Of a stretch of DNA of 26,346 nucleotides, positions 12,019 to 20,148 are shown piece after piece. The position numbers and the translations under genes are program-made. Origin of the DNA: Clostridia bacterium (GTDB lineage: Bacteria; Bacillota_A; Clostridia; Lachnospirales; Lachnospiraceae); contig JAAYYM010000610.1 in NCBI GenBank assembly GCA_012515365.1, positions 1 through 26,346 on the forward strand, given 5' to 3'. A model generated the notes under the pieces. It saw nothing but the letters and a program-made list of their open reading frames with translations, made no database searches and was not told the origin of the DNA. The first letter of the stretch is position 1. Every line of letters begins with the position of its first letter.

Positions 12019-12712
12019 TTATGAAACAAACAAAGCCACTGTATTAGATGGTGGCATAGAAATTATGGAAGATTCCACATTTACTTTTGACGGTTATCAG
12101 GTTGTGCGTGGTGAGTTTTTCGCCCACACCTTTGAACCTACTCTTACATTTAGTGATAACAAGGTATATGTTAACACCGCTTGCGTAAAGAAACTTCCAC
12201 AGATTGATTATGTACAGTTATTAGTAAATCCAGATGCTAAAAAAGTAGCTGTAAGACCTTGCACCGAAGACGCAAAAGATTCTTTCCGATGGTGCTCTGC
12301 TACAAGTAAAAGAAGTCCGAAGCAAATTACATGTCGGGTATTCTACGGAAAACTTTTAAGTCTTATGGACTGGAACCCAAAATACCGCTATAAGCTGCTC
12401 GGTAAACTTATCAAATCAAACAATGAATTGTTGTTTGTCTTTGACCTAAATAGTCCTGAAATATTTGTGAAAAAGATCACTGATGATAACAGAGAAATCA
12501 CTTCTCGCACCGCATCTTATCCTGAGGAATGGAAAAACCAGTTCGGTCTTCCGGTAGAAGAACATCAAAACCTTTTACAAATCAATATATTTGATGGCTA
12601 TACCATCTTTGGTGTTAAGGAACAAATCAAACGAAAAAAGGAACAAAAAGAAAGTGAGGAAAATGCTTATGAACAGACAACCATCTTTACAGAAACCAAC
12701 TCTGTCAATTGA
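12011..12712 (+). CDS. Recombinase-associated protein sharing the recombinase C-terminal domain, 233 aa
   Basis: The middle of this protein (YVQLLVNPDAKKVAVRPC, RWCSA, then LLSLMDWNPKYRYKLLGK and LLFVFDLNSPEIFV) aligns by eye with the C-terminal part of the serine recombinase (YIDILIHPEKKLLAVRKA, QWAR, LLSWDTNNKYRATGYK, FLLFDLKDTEIIIP). It therefore looks like a stand-alone copy of that domain, perhaps an accessory subunit of the recombination complex. No catalytic motif is seen. The ATG at 12011 follows AGGAGG by 5 nt and overlaps the recombinase end. The C-terminal tail is very basic (KRKKEQKES). It overlaps the next gene by 44 nt. Confidence 0.8.
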   Translation: MDNYETNKATVLDGGIEIMEDSTFTFDGYQVVRGEFFAHTFEPTLTFSDNKVYVNTACVKKLPQIDYVQLLVNPDAKKVAVRPCTEDAKDSFRWCSATSKRSPKQITCRVFYGKLLSLMDWNPKYRYKLLGKLIKSNNELLFVFDLNSPEIFVKKITDDNREITSRTASYPEEWKNQFGLPVEEHQNLLQINIFDGYTIFGVKEQIKRKKEQKESEENAYEQTTIFTETNSVN

Positions 12713-13052
12713 TTTAAAACGAAATCTGATAAGAATTCACAAAGTTACGCTTAATACCTTAGGTTGCCCTGAATACATTCAACTTCTTGTAAATCCGGAT
12801 GATAAATCTATTGCAATAATGAAAGGACTAAGCTCTGACAAGTTGGCTCACCATGTATGTTATGAACGCATTAAAAAGGGGCAAAGTTTTGAATTATACA
12901 GCACAATACTTCTTGAAAACCTTAAATCTATAAGCGCACAATGCGAATCTATGAAAGCGTATCGCATTTATGGAGATTATCTCCCTGACTTTGAAATAGT
13001 TAAGTTTTCCATAGATGATTGCATTCTCTATGGAACAGAAAAGAGGGCTTAA
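12669..13052 (+). CDS. Recombinase-associated protein, third copy of the shared domain, 127 aa
   Basis: A shorter relative of the preceding product: EYIQLLVNPDDKSIAIMKG matches the key strand pair of the shared domain, followed by LYSTILLENLKS and YRIYGDYLPDFEIVKFSIDD, which correspond to the later part. The ATG at 12669 is 9 nt from GAGG and is preferred over an ATG two codons earlier. It begins inside the end of the previous gene and its stop overlaps the next start by one base (TAATG), so the operon is translationally coupled. Function unknown; it probably pairs with its two relatives. Confidence 0.75.
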   Translation: MNRQPSLQKPTLSIDLKRNLIRIHKVTLNTLGCPEYIQLLVNPDDKSIAIMKGLSSDKLAHHVCYERIKKGQSFELYSTILLENLKSISAQCESMKAYRIYGDYLPDFEIVKFSIDDCILYGTEKRA

Positions 13053-14020
13053 TGGAATCTTTAATTATTGATGAAGAATTTAAAACACTACTCGCTCCTT
13101 TAACCAAGGAAGAATTTGAACAACTCGAAGAAAATATTATGGCTGAAGGTTGTTTGGAACCACTTGTTATATGGAATAACATCTTAGTTGACGGACATAA
13201 TCGTTATACCATCTGCCAAAAGCACAACATTCCATTTCGTAAAAGATATTTATTTTTTAAAGATAGGGATGAGGTTATTGCCTGGATATGTGCAAATCAA
13301 CTTGGCAGACGCAATATCTCCGATGAGACTAAGAAATACTTAATTGGGAAAAAATATGAGACCGAGAAAATTATCGGTGCTAAAAATGCACGTGGCATCA
13401 ATCAACATACTGCTACACGGGAAGAAATCTTTCAGGCAAAGAAATTTGGTTCTATTCCCAGTCATAATAAAACAGCGATGGAAATGGGAAAAGAATATAA
13501 CATATCACACAACACCGTATATAAATATGGGATATACGCCAAAACTTTAGATGTTATTTTGGAAAAATGCCCTGCTATTGCTAAAAAAATACTTTCTGGC
13601 AGCATTAAAGTTTCACATGATAATTTGATTAACTTAGCCAAATTATCTAAGGCAGAATTAAACAGTTTATTGGAGTATCTATCCAATGAAACCGAAGGTC
13701 AAATTACATATTCCGACTTGCGCCATGAATTACAGTGGAAACCTTTACCTAAAGTTCCCAAACAGAAGCCTCCACAACCAATTCCTCAAGGTGAAATTCC
13801 TATAAAGCAACTACCGAAATATGATCCGGATGCAGAAGTATCCAGTCTCACACTTACAATCCCTACATGGATAAGTTCCATGAGCAGAACTAAGAAAAAC
13901 ACAAATTTCGACACGATAACTCCGGAAGCACGAAAACGCCTTCGGCTACAATTAGAAAATATAAAATGTGCTATTGAAGAACTTATGGCACTAACAAAGG
14001 AGGAATCACATAATGGATGA
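13052..14020 (+). CDS. ParB/Srx-fold protein with HTH, 322 aa
   Basis: The N-terminus has the ParB-type fold: FEQLEENIMAEG, then PLVIWNNILVDGHNRYTI with the conserved D-G-H-x-R loop, and ANQLGRRNISDETKKYLIG, as in ParB-like proteins of mobile elements. A KorB/HTH-like segment (AMEMGKEYNISHNTVYKYGIYA) follows at ~150-175, then a Pro-rich linker (KVPKQKPPQPIPQGE) and a helical end. The ATG at 13052 has AGAGGG 5 nt upstream. Such proteins bind DNA and may use CTP; a partition or recombination-accessory role is inferred from the recombinase neighbours. No ParA is encoded here. Confidence 0.85.
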   Translation: MESLIIDEEFKTLLAPLTKEEFEQLEENIMAEGCLEPLVIWNNILVDGHNRYTICQKHNIPFRKRYLFFKDRDEVIAWICANQLGRRNISDETKKYLIGKKYETEKIIGAKNARGINQHTATREEIFQAKKFGSIPSHNKTAMEMGKEYNISHNTVYKYGIYAKTLDVILEKCPAIAKKILSGSIKVSHDNLINLAKLSKAELNSLLEYLSNETEGQITYSDLRHELQWKPLPKVPKQKPPQPIPQGEIPIKQLPKYDPDAEVSSLTLTIPTWISSMSRTKKNTNFDTITPEARKRLRLQLENIKCAIEELMALTKEESHNG

Positions 14021-14906
14021 TTATTCAGCATATGTGCCAAATGTGCACTATGAGCTGATACCAATTAAAAACCTTGTATCAAATCAGGACTATCAAAGAA
14101 ACTTATCAATTAAGCATGTTCAAAAGGCAGCCGATAATTTTGACCTTTGCCAAATCAATCCTGTAAAAGTATCCCGTCGTGACGGTATTAATTATGTCTT
14201 CAACGGACAGCATACGATTGAAATAGTAGCTCTTGTCTCAGGCTCCAGAGAAACACCTGTATGGTGTATGATTTATGATGACCTAATTTATGAGCATGAA
14301 GCAGATATTTTTGCTAATCAGATGAAATATGTAAAGCCTCTGCTGCCTTATGAAATATTTATGGCTAACCTTGAAGCCGGAAGTGATAAACATCTGATTA
14401 TAAATTCACTCGTTGAATCATACGACCTTATCATTACCAGCAGTTCCATCCCCGGAGGAATATGTGCTGTTTCAACGATTGAGCAGATATATGATAAATA
14501 CGGCTATCATACTCTTGACCGAACACTAAGACTCTGTATTGGTACATGGGAAGGCGAAAACCATTCCTTAAGTGCTAATATGCTTAATGGTGTAGCTCGA
14601 CTTATTAACGCATTCGGCGATTCATTACGGGATGATATTTTCAAAGAAAAGAATGGGATTTTTTCAGTCAAGCAAATTATCCGAAATGCTAAAGAACGAC
14701 GTGTTGGCTCGCTTGGCTATGCCGAAACTTTACTTATCAATTACAATAAGAAAATGCAAACACATTCTTCATTACCAATGGAGAAATTATATACTCATAA
14801 AGTTCGTACTAAACCAACCGATGAATATGATGAAGATACAATTTCCATTCCCTATACGCCAGATAATAGTGAGGATGCAGAAGAACAATTATCTTTAGAC
14901 ATCTAA
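14013..14906 (+). CDS. DUF6551-type ParB-like protein, 297 aa
   Basis: A second ParB-like fold protein. YELIPIKNLVSNQDYQRNLS and VFNGQHTIEIVAL contain the NGQH loop in place of DGHNR, followed by W-C-M-I-Y and an all-helical C-terminal half (EQIYDKYGYHTLDRTLRLC onward). This pattern fits the DUF6551 family, often found beside serine recombinases in Clostridia; no function is established. The ATG at 14013 follows GGAGG by 9 nt and overlaps the previous gene by 8 nt. It is the last gene of the cassette, and the right-hand hairpin RNA unit begins 8 nt after its stop. Confidence 0.82.
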   Translation: MDDYSAYVPNVHYELIPIKNLVSNQDYQRNLSIKHVQKAADNFDLCQINPVKVSRRDGINYVFNGQHTIEIVALVSGSRETPVWCMIYDDLIYEHEADIFANQMKYVKPLLPYEIFMANLEAGSDKHLIINSLVESYDLIITSSSIPGGICAVSTIEQIYDKYGYHTLDRTLRLCIGTWEGENHSLSANMLNGVARLINAFGDSLRDDIFKEKNGIFSVKQIIRNAKERRVGSLGYAETLLINYNKKMQTHSSLPMEKLYTHKVRTKPTDEYDEDTISIPYTPDNSEDAEEQLSLDI

Positions 14907-14913
14907 ACACCTT

Positions 14914-14961
14914 TTATGATTTTTTCATATTATTGTGTAGCGCCAAAACCTATGTTATCAT
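14914..14961 (+). promoter_or_regulatory. Conserved AT-rich box and promoter of the right hairpin RNA
   Basis: The 23-bp box at 14914-14936 is identical to 9487-9509. TTGTGT (14933-14938) and TATCAT (14956-14961) are 17 nt apart, the same spacing as in the left copy, whereas the sequence between them has drifted. Confidence 0.65.
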
Positions 14962-14967
14962 TACTGC

Positions 14968-15018
14968 ATAGAAACAAACAATGAGGTTCGCCCCACAATT
15001 TGGGGCAAACCTCATTGT
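14968..15018 (+). ncRNA. Candidate ~50-nt small RNA (right copy); hairpin may also end the trp operon
   Basis: The hairpin at 14983-15013 is identical to the left one over 31 bp, with outer pairs CAAT/ATTG instead of AA/TT. No plus-strand gene follows, since trpA runs the other way, so this copy cannot be a leader and is better read as a small RNA gene. On the minus strand the same hairpin, followed by TTGTTTGTTTC, lies 37 nt after the trpA stop and probably serves as its terminator. Confidence 0.6.
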
Positions 15019-15049
15019 ATTATTCTCTGGTTCAAACTGAAATTCCATC

Positions 15050-15820
15050 TCACTTTATAGCATCCTTTATACTTCTCACATAATCTCCAACCGTTTTCTC
15101 GCAGTCCCGTCCAAGCTCTCCAATCTTTTTCACAATTGCAGAACCCACAATGACACCATCGGCAATCTTTGACATTTTTTCTGCCTGTTCTGGCGTGGAA
15201 ATTCCAAAACCAATGGCACATGGAATGTCTGTATTCTCCTTCACCACTTTAACAATGGACTCCAAATCTGTCGTAATTTCACTTCTGGTTCCTGTTACTC
15301 CAAGACTGGATACGATATACAGAAATCCTTCCGCTTCTTTTGCAATCATGGCAATCCGCTGATTGGAGGTAGGTGCAATCAGAGAAATCAGTGCCACTCC
15401 GTATTTTTTACAAATCGGTGCAAACTCATCCTTTTCCTCAAACGGTAAATCCGGCAGGATGATTCCTTCTATGCCGATTTCTGCACAAGTGGCAATAAAT
15501 TCTTCTGCACCATAAGAAAAAACCACATTGGAATAGGTCATAACTACCAAGGGAACGGTCACATCTTTTCTAAGTTCTCTTACAAACTCAAATATTTTAT
15601 CCGTGGTCACCCCACCGGACAATGCTCTGATATTTGCCGCCTGAATGACAGGTCCTTCCGCTGTCGGGTCAGAAAAAGGAATTCCAAGCTCAATCAAATC
15701 TGCTCCGTTTGCTACTGCACTTCTTACCAGCTTACCTGTCGTTTCAAGGTCCGGATCTCCACAGGTAATAAATGGGATAAATGCCTTTCCGTTTTCAAAA
15801 GCCTTCTGTATTCTACTCAT
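15050..15820 (-). CDS. trpA: Tryptophan synthase alpha chain
   Basis: Splits indole-3-glycerol phosphate into indole and glyceraldehyde 3-phosphate and channels indole to TrpB. The 256-residue TIM barrel shows [10 protein letters not shown] near 15-24, [14 protein letters not shown] with catalytic Glu44 and Asp51, and a C-terminal phosphate-binding [10 protein letters not shown]. Length is normal. The ATG at 15820 follows GGGGAGG by 6 nt and overlaps the trpB stop by 8 nt (TATGAGTAG), so translation is coupled. It is the last gene of the operon. Confidence 0.97.
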   Translation of the reverse strand: MSRIQKAFENGKAFIPFITCGDPDLETTGKLVRSAVANGADLIELGIPFSDPTAEGPVIQAANIRALSGGVTTDKIFEFVRELRKDVTVPLVVMTYSNVVFSYGAEEFIATCAEIGIEGIILPDLPFEEKDEFAPICKKYGVALISLIAPTSNQRIAMIAKEAEGFLYIVSSLGVTGTRSEITTDLESIVKVVKENTDIPCAIGFGISTPEQAEKMSKIADGVIVGSAIVKKIGELGRDCEKTVGDYVRSIKDAIK

Positions 15821-17000
15821 ATATTTCCTCCCCTCTGTATCTGGCAATGGCAGCACAGTCCTTATCTCCTCTGCCGGATACATTAACAACTATGATTTTG
15901 TCTGCTTCCATCGTTGGAGCAAGCTTCATGGCATAGGCTATGGCATGTGCAGATTCAATCGCCGGAATGATTCCTTCTGTTTTTGATAAAAATTCAAAGG
16001 CCTCTACCGCTTCCTCATCTGTTATTGCCACATATTCCGCTCTCCCCAAATCATGCAGGTATGCATGCTCCGGTCCGATTCCCGGATAATCAAGTCCTGC
16101 AGAAATGGAATATACCGGTGCAATCTGTCCGTATTTATCCTGGCAAAAATAAGACTTCATTCCATGAAAAATTCCTAATCGCCCAGTGTTAATGGTAGCT
16201 GCTGTTTCAAAGGTATCAATACCTCTACCTGCCGCTTCACATCCAATCAGACGAACATTTTTATCTTCAATAAAGTTGTAAAAGGCTCCGATTGCATTGG
16301 AACCACCGCCCACACAGGCAATTACCGCATCCGGAAGACGACCTTCCTTCTCTATAATCTGCTCCTTTATCTCCCCCGAAATCACGGCCTGAAAATCTCT
16401 TACAATGGTTGGAAACGGATGCGGTCCCATCACGGAACCGAGACAATAATGGGTGTCGTCAATTCTTGAAGTCCACTCTCTCATAGCTTCCGATACCGCA
16501 TCCTTTAAGGTTCCGGTTCCGCTTGTAACCGGTATTACCTCTGCCCCCAAAAGACGCATACGATATACATTAAGCGCCTGTCGTTTCGTATCCTCTTCTC
16601 CCATAAATACCACACATTCCATATCAAGCAGTGCTGCAGCAGTTGCAGTAGCTACTCCGTGTTGTCCTGCTCCTGTTTCTGCAATAAGTCTGGTCTTTCC
16701 CATCTTCTTTGCCAAAAGTGCCTGCCCTAAAACATTATTGATTTTATGAGAACCGGTATGGTTTAAGTCCTCACGTTTCAAGTAAATTTTCGCACCACCC
16801 AAAGCTTTTGTAAGTTTCTTAGCATAATAAAGCTTTGACGGTCTGTTTGCATATTCCTCTAAAAGCTCATTAAGTTCCCTGTTAAATGCCTCGTCATTTT
16901 TATAAAACTCATATACCTTTTCTAACTCTATTACGGCATTCATCAAGGTTTCCGGTATATACTGTCCTCCGTGAACACCAAAACGTCCATTCTTACTCAT
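15813..17000 (-). CDS. trpB: Tryptophan synthase beta chain
   Basis: PLP enzyme joining indole and serine. In the 395-residue product: [12 protein letters not shown] start ([15 protein letters not shown]), HTGSHKINN with PLP Lys86, [10 protein letters not shown], the phosphate loop GGGSNAIG and the C-terminal SGRGDKD. It is a TrpB1-type enzyme made with TrpA. The ATG at 17000 follows GGAGG by 6 nt and overlaps the trpCF stop by 8 nt with the same TATGAGTA arrangement as at the trpB-trpA junction. Confidence 0.97.
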   Translation of the reverse strand: MSKNGRFGVHGGQYIPETLMNAVIELEKVYEFYKNDEAFNRELNELLEEYANRPSKLYYAKKLTKALGGAKIYLKREDLNHTGSHKINNVLGQALLAKKMGKTRLIAETGAGQHGVATATAAALLDMECVVFMGEEDTKRQALNVYRMRLLGAEVIPVTSGTGTLKDAVSEAMREWTSRIDDTHYCLGSVMGPHPFPTIVRDFQAVISGEIKEQIIEKEGRLPDAVIACVGGGSNAIGAFYNFIEDKNVRLIGCEAAGRGIDTFETAATINTGRLGIFHGMKSYFCQDKYGQIAPVYSISAGLDYPGIGPEHAYLHDLGRAEYVAITDEEAVEAFEFLSKTEGIIPAIESAHAIAYAMKLAPTMEADKIIVVNVSGRGDKDCAAIARYRGEEIYE

Positions 17001-18345
17001 AAGTTTCCTCCAGTTTATCAAATAATTTTTTTATCTTTTCCTGTGATTTTATACCCGGCGATAATTCAATTCCCGTCATTATGTCAATATAATCTACCGT
17101 ATCTTCAAACGCGATATCAGGAAATTTCTCAGCGGATATTCCACCTGCAATCATAAATGGTATCTTTTTATTTTTTAAGCGTGATAAATCCACATCAGGT
17201 ATCTCCAAATTTTCAGAACTTGCATTATCTGCAGTTCTACTATCCAGCAGCACCATAGATACGCCTACAGAAGCTAATTCATCTATAAGTAAATCCATAT
17301 CAGCAATGCCAAACTGCTCACATCTTGCCTGTGCACCTAATGGAATGGAACGAATCACCTTAACACCAAACCTTTTCAGTTCCTTCGTAATCTGCTCTGT
17401 TGTTTCAAAGTCTTCGCGGTGATGGAGCTGCACATAATCAGGCATTAATTCCTTTGCCAGTCTTATGACCTCCTCAGAAGAACCACCTGTCACCACACAG
17501 GTTTTACAATCCTTAGGGACACCAGCAATCAACTCTTTCGCCTTGATTTCAGATATATTCCAAGGTACCGGTTCTGGATAATTCACAACAAAGCCTACGA
17601 CATCCGCCATAAAACATTGCTCAACATTTTCCTTAGACATCATTCCGCACAATTTTACACTTGTTTTTCTACACAGTTTACTATAATACATAGCCGGATG
17701 TTCTGATTGTAATATTGCCGTACCAATAAGCACTGCATCAGCACCGGCATCAACTGCATGACGTACCTCATCTGCGTTTTTTATAGAGCTTTCTGAAATC
17801 AAGAAAACATCCTTCGGCTTATTTTTGGCCAACGTAGTTGTCAAATTAACCGTACCATCATCCGTTTCCAAAATCGTGATATCTCTATTGTTAATTCCTA
17901 TCAGTCTTGCACCAAGGCTTACCGCCTGCTCAAATTCCTCAATTGTGTGTGCTTCCACCAAGACATCCAATCCGATTCTTCTTGCTTCAAAGTACAGATT
18001 TTTCAATTGCTCGGCTTCTAGACAGGAATACATCAAAAGAACGGCTGACGCTCCCAACTCTTTTGTTTCCTGTATTTCTTCCTTCGTAGTAAGAAAATCC
18101 TTGCGTAAAACAGGAACTCCCAAGGCTGCGATTTCCCGAAGCAATGCAGTACTGCCACCGAAGTTTTTTTCTTCCGTAACAACCGACAGCACAGGTGCAC
18201 CTGCCTTGATTAACTCTTTTGCAACTACCACCGGATTTCTACCTCTCATTAAGTCCCCGTCCTTCGGTGAAACACACTTTATATCCGGAATTACAATATT
18301 TTGCTTTTTCCCTTTCGCCCTATACAATGCTTCCAAAAAGCTCAT
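16993..18345 (-). CDS. trpCF: Fused indole-3-glycerol phosphate synthase / phosphoribosylanthranilate isomerase (TrpC-TrpF)
   Basis: Two TIM barrels in one 450-residue chain. The TrpC half (about 1-245) has [20 protein letters not shown] and ISESS. The TrpF half (about 250-450) has [14 protein letters not shown] and LLDSRT. Two oddities: the TrpC half lacks about 45 N-terminal residues found in most homologues before the first strand, and that strand reads [12 protein letters not shown] where most have AEIKxASPSxG, placing Asp at the catalytic Glu position. The ATG at 18345 follows GGAGGTG by 7 nt. It lies 15 nt after trpD and overlaps trpB by 8 nt. It catalyses the two steps between TrpD and TrpAB. 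Confidence 0.94.
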   Translation of the reverse strand: MSFLEALYRAKGKKQNIVIPDIKCVSPKDGDLMRGRNPVVVAKELIKAGAPVLSVVTEEKNFGGSTALLREIAALGVPVLRKDFLTTKEEIQETKELGASAVLLMYSCLEAEQLKNLYFEARRIGLDVLVEAHTIEEFEQAVSLGARLIGINNRDITILETDDGTVNLTTTLAKNKPKDVFLISESSIKNADEVRHAVDAGADAVLIGTAILQSEHPAMYYSKLCRKTSVKLCGMMSKENVEQCFMADVVGFVVNYPEPVPWNISEIKAKELIAGVPKDCKTCVVTGGSSEEVIRLAKELMPDYVQLHHREDFETTEQITKELKRFGVKVIRSIPLGAQARCEQFGIADMDLLIDELASVGVSMVLLDSRTADNASSENLEIPDVDLSRLKNKKIPFMIAGGISAEKFPDIAFEDTVDYIDIMTGIELSPGIKSQEKIKKLFDKLEETYE

Positions 18346-18360
18346 AAGAATCACCTCCGG

Positions 18361-19386
18361 CTATTTTTCAAAGCCATTTGACATTTGAATCAACACATCT
18401 AGCTTTTCTTTTGCTACACCTGTTTCAATAATGCTTCGTGCCAGTGCAACACCTTCCGCAAAATTATTTGCCTTGCCCCCAACAATCAATGCGCCTGCAG
18501 AATTCAGTACAACCGCATCCTTTTTTGCTCCTGTTATTGTTCCATCAAATACCCCTCTGATAGTTGCTGCATTTTCTTTCGGAGTACCTGTTTTAATCTC
18601 TTCAAGAGTACATCTGTTAATCCCGAAATCTTCCGGCTCAATTTCATACTCCGCTATTTGACCATCCTTAAGTTCCATAATTTTCGTTTTCCCTAACAAA
18701 GAAATTTCATCCAGTCCATCCAACCCGTGCACAAACATGGCTCTTGTATATCCTATCTCTTTTGCAACATATGCAACCTGCTCCAAAAGCTCCGGTTTGT
18801 ATACACCCAGTAAATGTCTCGGTGCAAAGGCAGGATTGATCAGCGGACCGATAATCGTATAAAATATGGTCTTAATTCCAAGGGCCGCCTCCGGAGGTAA
18901 TACTTTACACATCACAGGATGAAACAGCGGAGCATAGATAAATGCAATCCCTATCTTTTCAATTAAGTGTTCTGCCTGCTCGGGTGTAAGATTAATATTC
19001 ACTCCCAACGCTTCTAATACATCAGCACTACCGGATAAACTGGATATAGAACGGCTACCATGTTTAGCAATCGGTATTCCTGCAGCTGCTGCAACAATTG
19101 CTGTTGCTGTTGAAATATTGTAGGTGCTTAGTCCACCTCCGGTACCACAGGTATCCATCATTTCAGTTTGAACCTGTGGGCTTAGCGGAACACATACATT
19201 TCTCATTGCTTTCGCAAAAGCTGCTGTTTCTTCAAGCGTTGTTCCTTTCATGACAAGTGCTACCAAAAATCCGGATATCTGTCCCTCTGTAAGTTCATCA
19301 TTGTTAATTGCATTGATAATATTGCGAACATCCTCTTCTGTCATATTCTGTCCATTGGTTAATTTTTGTAAAATAGTTTTATACAT
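18361..19386 (-). CDS. trpD: Anthranilate phosphoribosyltransferase
   Basis: Transfers phosphoribose from PRPP to anthranilate. In the 341-residue product: the helical N-terminal dimer domain with LTEGQISGFLVAL, the PRPP loop DTCGTGGGLSTYNIST near 83-98, and KHGSRSISSLSGSADVLEALG near 113, slightly changed from the usual KHGNRxxSSxxGSAD. The ATG at 19386 follows GGAGG by 8 nt. It is the first structural gene of the operon, 48 nt after a Trp-Trp leader peptide and behind a T-box. The trpE and trpG genes that normally precede it are missing and must be elsewhere. Confidence 0.97.
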   Translation of the reverse strand: MYKTILQKLTNGQNMTEEDVRNIINAINNDELTEGQISGFLVALVMKGTTLEETAAFAKAMRNVCVPLSPQVQTEMMDTCGTGGGLSTYNISTATAIVAAAAGIPIAKHGSRSISSLSGSADVLEALGVNINLTPEQAEHLIEKIGIAFIYAPLFHPVMCKVLPPEAALGIKTIFYTIIGPLINPAFAPRHLLGVYKPELLEQVAYVAKEIGYTRAMFVHGLDGLDEISLLGKTKIMELKDGQIAEYEIEPEDFGINRCTLEEIKTGTPKENAATIRGVFDGTITGAKKDAVVLNSAGALIVGGKANNFAEGVALARSIIETGVAKEKLDVLIQMSNGFEK

Positions 19387-19434
19387 AACTTCGTCCTCCA
19401 TAATAAAAATGTGATTAGTTTCTAAAGATGTTTA

Positions 19435-19485
19435 TTAATAATATGTTCGGCGCATTCTACGCCACCATCGTTTTGTCATCTTCAT
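19435..19485 (-). CDS. Trp-Trp leader peptide, 16 aa
   Basis: GGAGG lies 6 nt before the ATG at 19485, and the ORF reads MKMTKRWWRRMRRTYY with tandem TGG codons at positions 7-8. It lies after the T-box and both terminators and 48 nt before trpD, and no terminator follows it. It is therefore probably a translational sensor for trpD rather than a classical attenuator. A comparable T-box plus Trp-codon leader arrangement is known upstream of the anti-TRAP gene in Bacillus. The short GGCG/CGCC hairpin inside the ORF could switch with ribosome position. Confidence 0.75.
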   Translation of the reverse strand: MKMTKRWWRRMRRTYY

Positions 19486-19499
19486 AGCGCACCTCCTGC

Positions 19500-19545
19500 A
19501 AAAAGAAAACTCCTTCAACTTCATTTCCGTCAAAGGAGTTTTTAA
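19500..19545 (-). terminator. Second intrinsic terminator of the trp leader
   Basis: On the minus strand AAAACTCCTT pairs with AAGGAGTTTT around a ~17-nt loop, followed by CTTTTTG. Its left side also contains CCTTTGACGGAAA, nearly complementary to the right arm (TTTCCGTCAAGG) of the T-box terminator, so the two hairpins may be mutually exclusive. Confidence 0.75.
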
Positions 19546-19548
19546 AAC

Positions 19549-19852
19549 AAAAAACGCCCTTGACGGAAAACTATAGTTCCATCAAGGACGAATAGAAACA
19601 CATATACCAGTGTCGCATTATCCGCGGTGCCACCTTGAATTCACGAGAACGACCTCGTGCACTTAGCAGGATACCAACATATCCCCGGCAGGTTACGTCT
19701 GCCTACAACGTCGCAGAATACTAGGCGTATATACGCTTTTGACTGCGCCCTCAGCGGTCCATTTGACAACTTGTTTCTCACCTGATTCTCAGCACCACAG
19801 GCTCTCTGTAAAGGCATCATTGCCGTTATCTCCGCTTCAACGGTTTGATAAT
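19549..19852 (-). promoter_or_regulatory. Trp-specific T-box riboswitch with terminator
   Basis: The T-box sequence AAGGTGGCACCGCGG lies at 19622-19636 (minus strand). In Stem I the specifier region reads AAATGGACC, with the Trp codon TGG at 19759-19761 followed by the usual ACC. The terminator (19549-19590) pairs CGTCCTTGATGGAA with TTTTCCGTCAAGGGCG and is followed by six Ts. Uncharged tRNA-Trp should favour the antiterminator and switch on trpD-CF-B-A. The element begins near ACCGTTGAAGCGG just after the promoter. Confidence 0.93.
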
Positions 19853-19867
19853 ATATAATTTTTAATT

Positions 19868-19896
19868 ATATTATTCCTAATTATTTTATTTGTCAA
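19868..19896 (-). promoter_or_regulatory. trp operon promoter
   Basis: A consensus TTGACA (19891-19896) and TAATAT (19868-19873) are 17 nt apart on the minus strand, just upstream of the T-box. Confidence 0.88.
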
Positions 19897-19935
19897 TATT
19901 TTTTCAGATATTTTCACTTCTTTTTTCCTGCAATG

Positions 19936-20125
19936 ATTATTGGCTTAGCAATAATCTTAGCAAAACTGGAATTTTGCGCGCAGTATTGAGCCATGCGCAG
20001 ATGAACCGAATTGGCTGATGGGAGCTTGCTCACAGTCAGACATATTCGAGTTCAGATGCATACGGCGAACGCCGCGACAACGAACAAGCGCAAGCTCGTG
20101 AGTGTCGGCATGGCGATACACCTAC
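19936..20125. repeat. GC-richer, highly self-complementary intergenic element
   Basis: This 250-bp gap between the trp promoter and the lysR end stands out from the AT-rich surroundings. It contains ATTATTG/CAATAAT (19936-19955), AGCCA/TGGCT (19989-20035 region), GAGC-TT-GCTC, CGGCG-AA-CGCCG, CGAG/CTCG and GACA/TGTC pairs, and an outer CCATGC/GCATGG pair (about 19991 and 20108). No ORF or U-run is convincing. It may be a repeated palindromic element or a structured RNA; I cannot tell which from one copy. Confidence 0.5.
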
Positions 20126-20148
20126 TAACTGAAATTTCACTTCACTTT

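Noticed and set aside
9487..15013. Direct repeats as simple attL/attR of the serine recombinase
   Set aside because: Large serine recombinases leave only a few shared core bases; here two long blocks are identical around a diverged centre with retained promoter spacing. Kept only as an alternative.
17825..18388. 187-codon plus-strand frame
   Set aside because: It is antisense to trpCF, whose reading frame is unmistakable.
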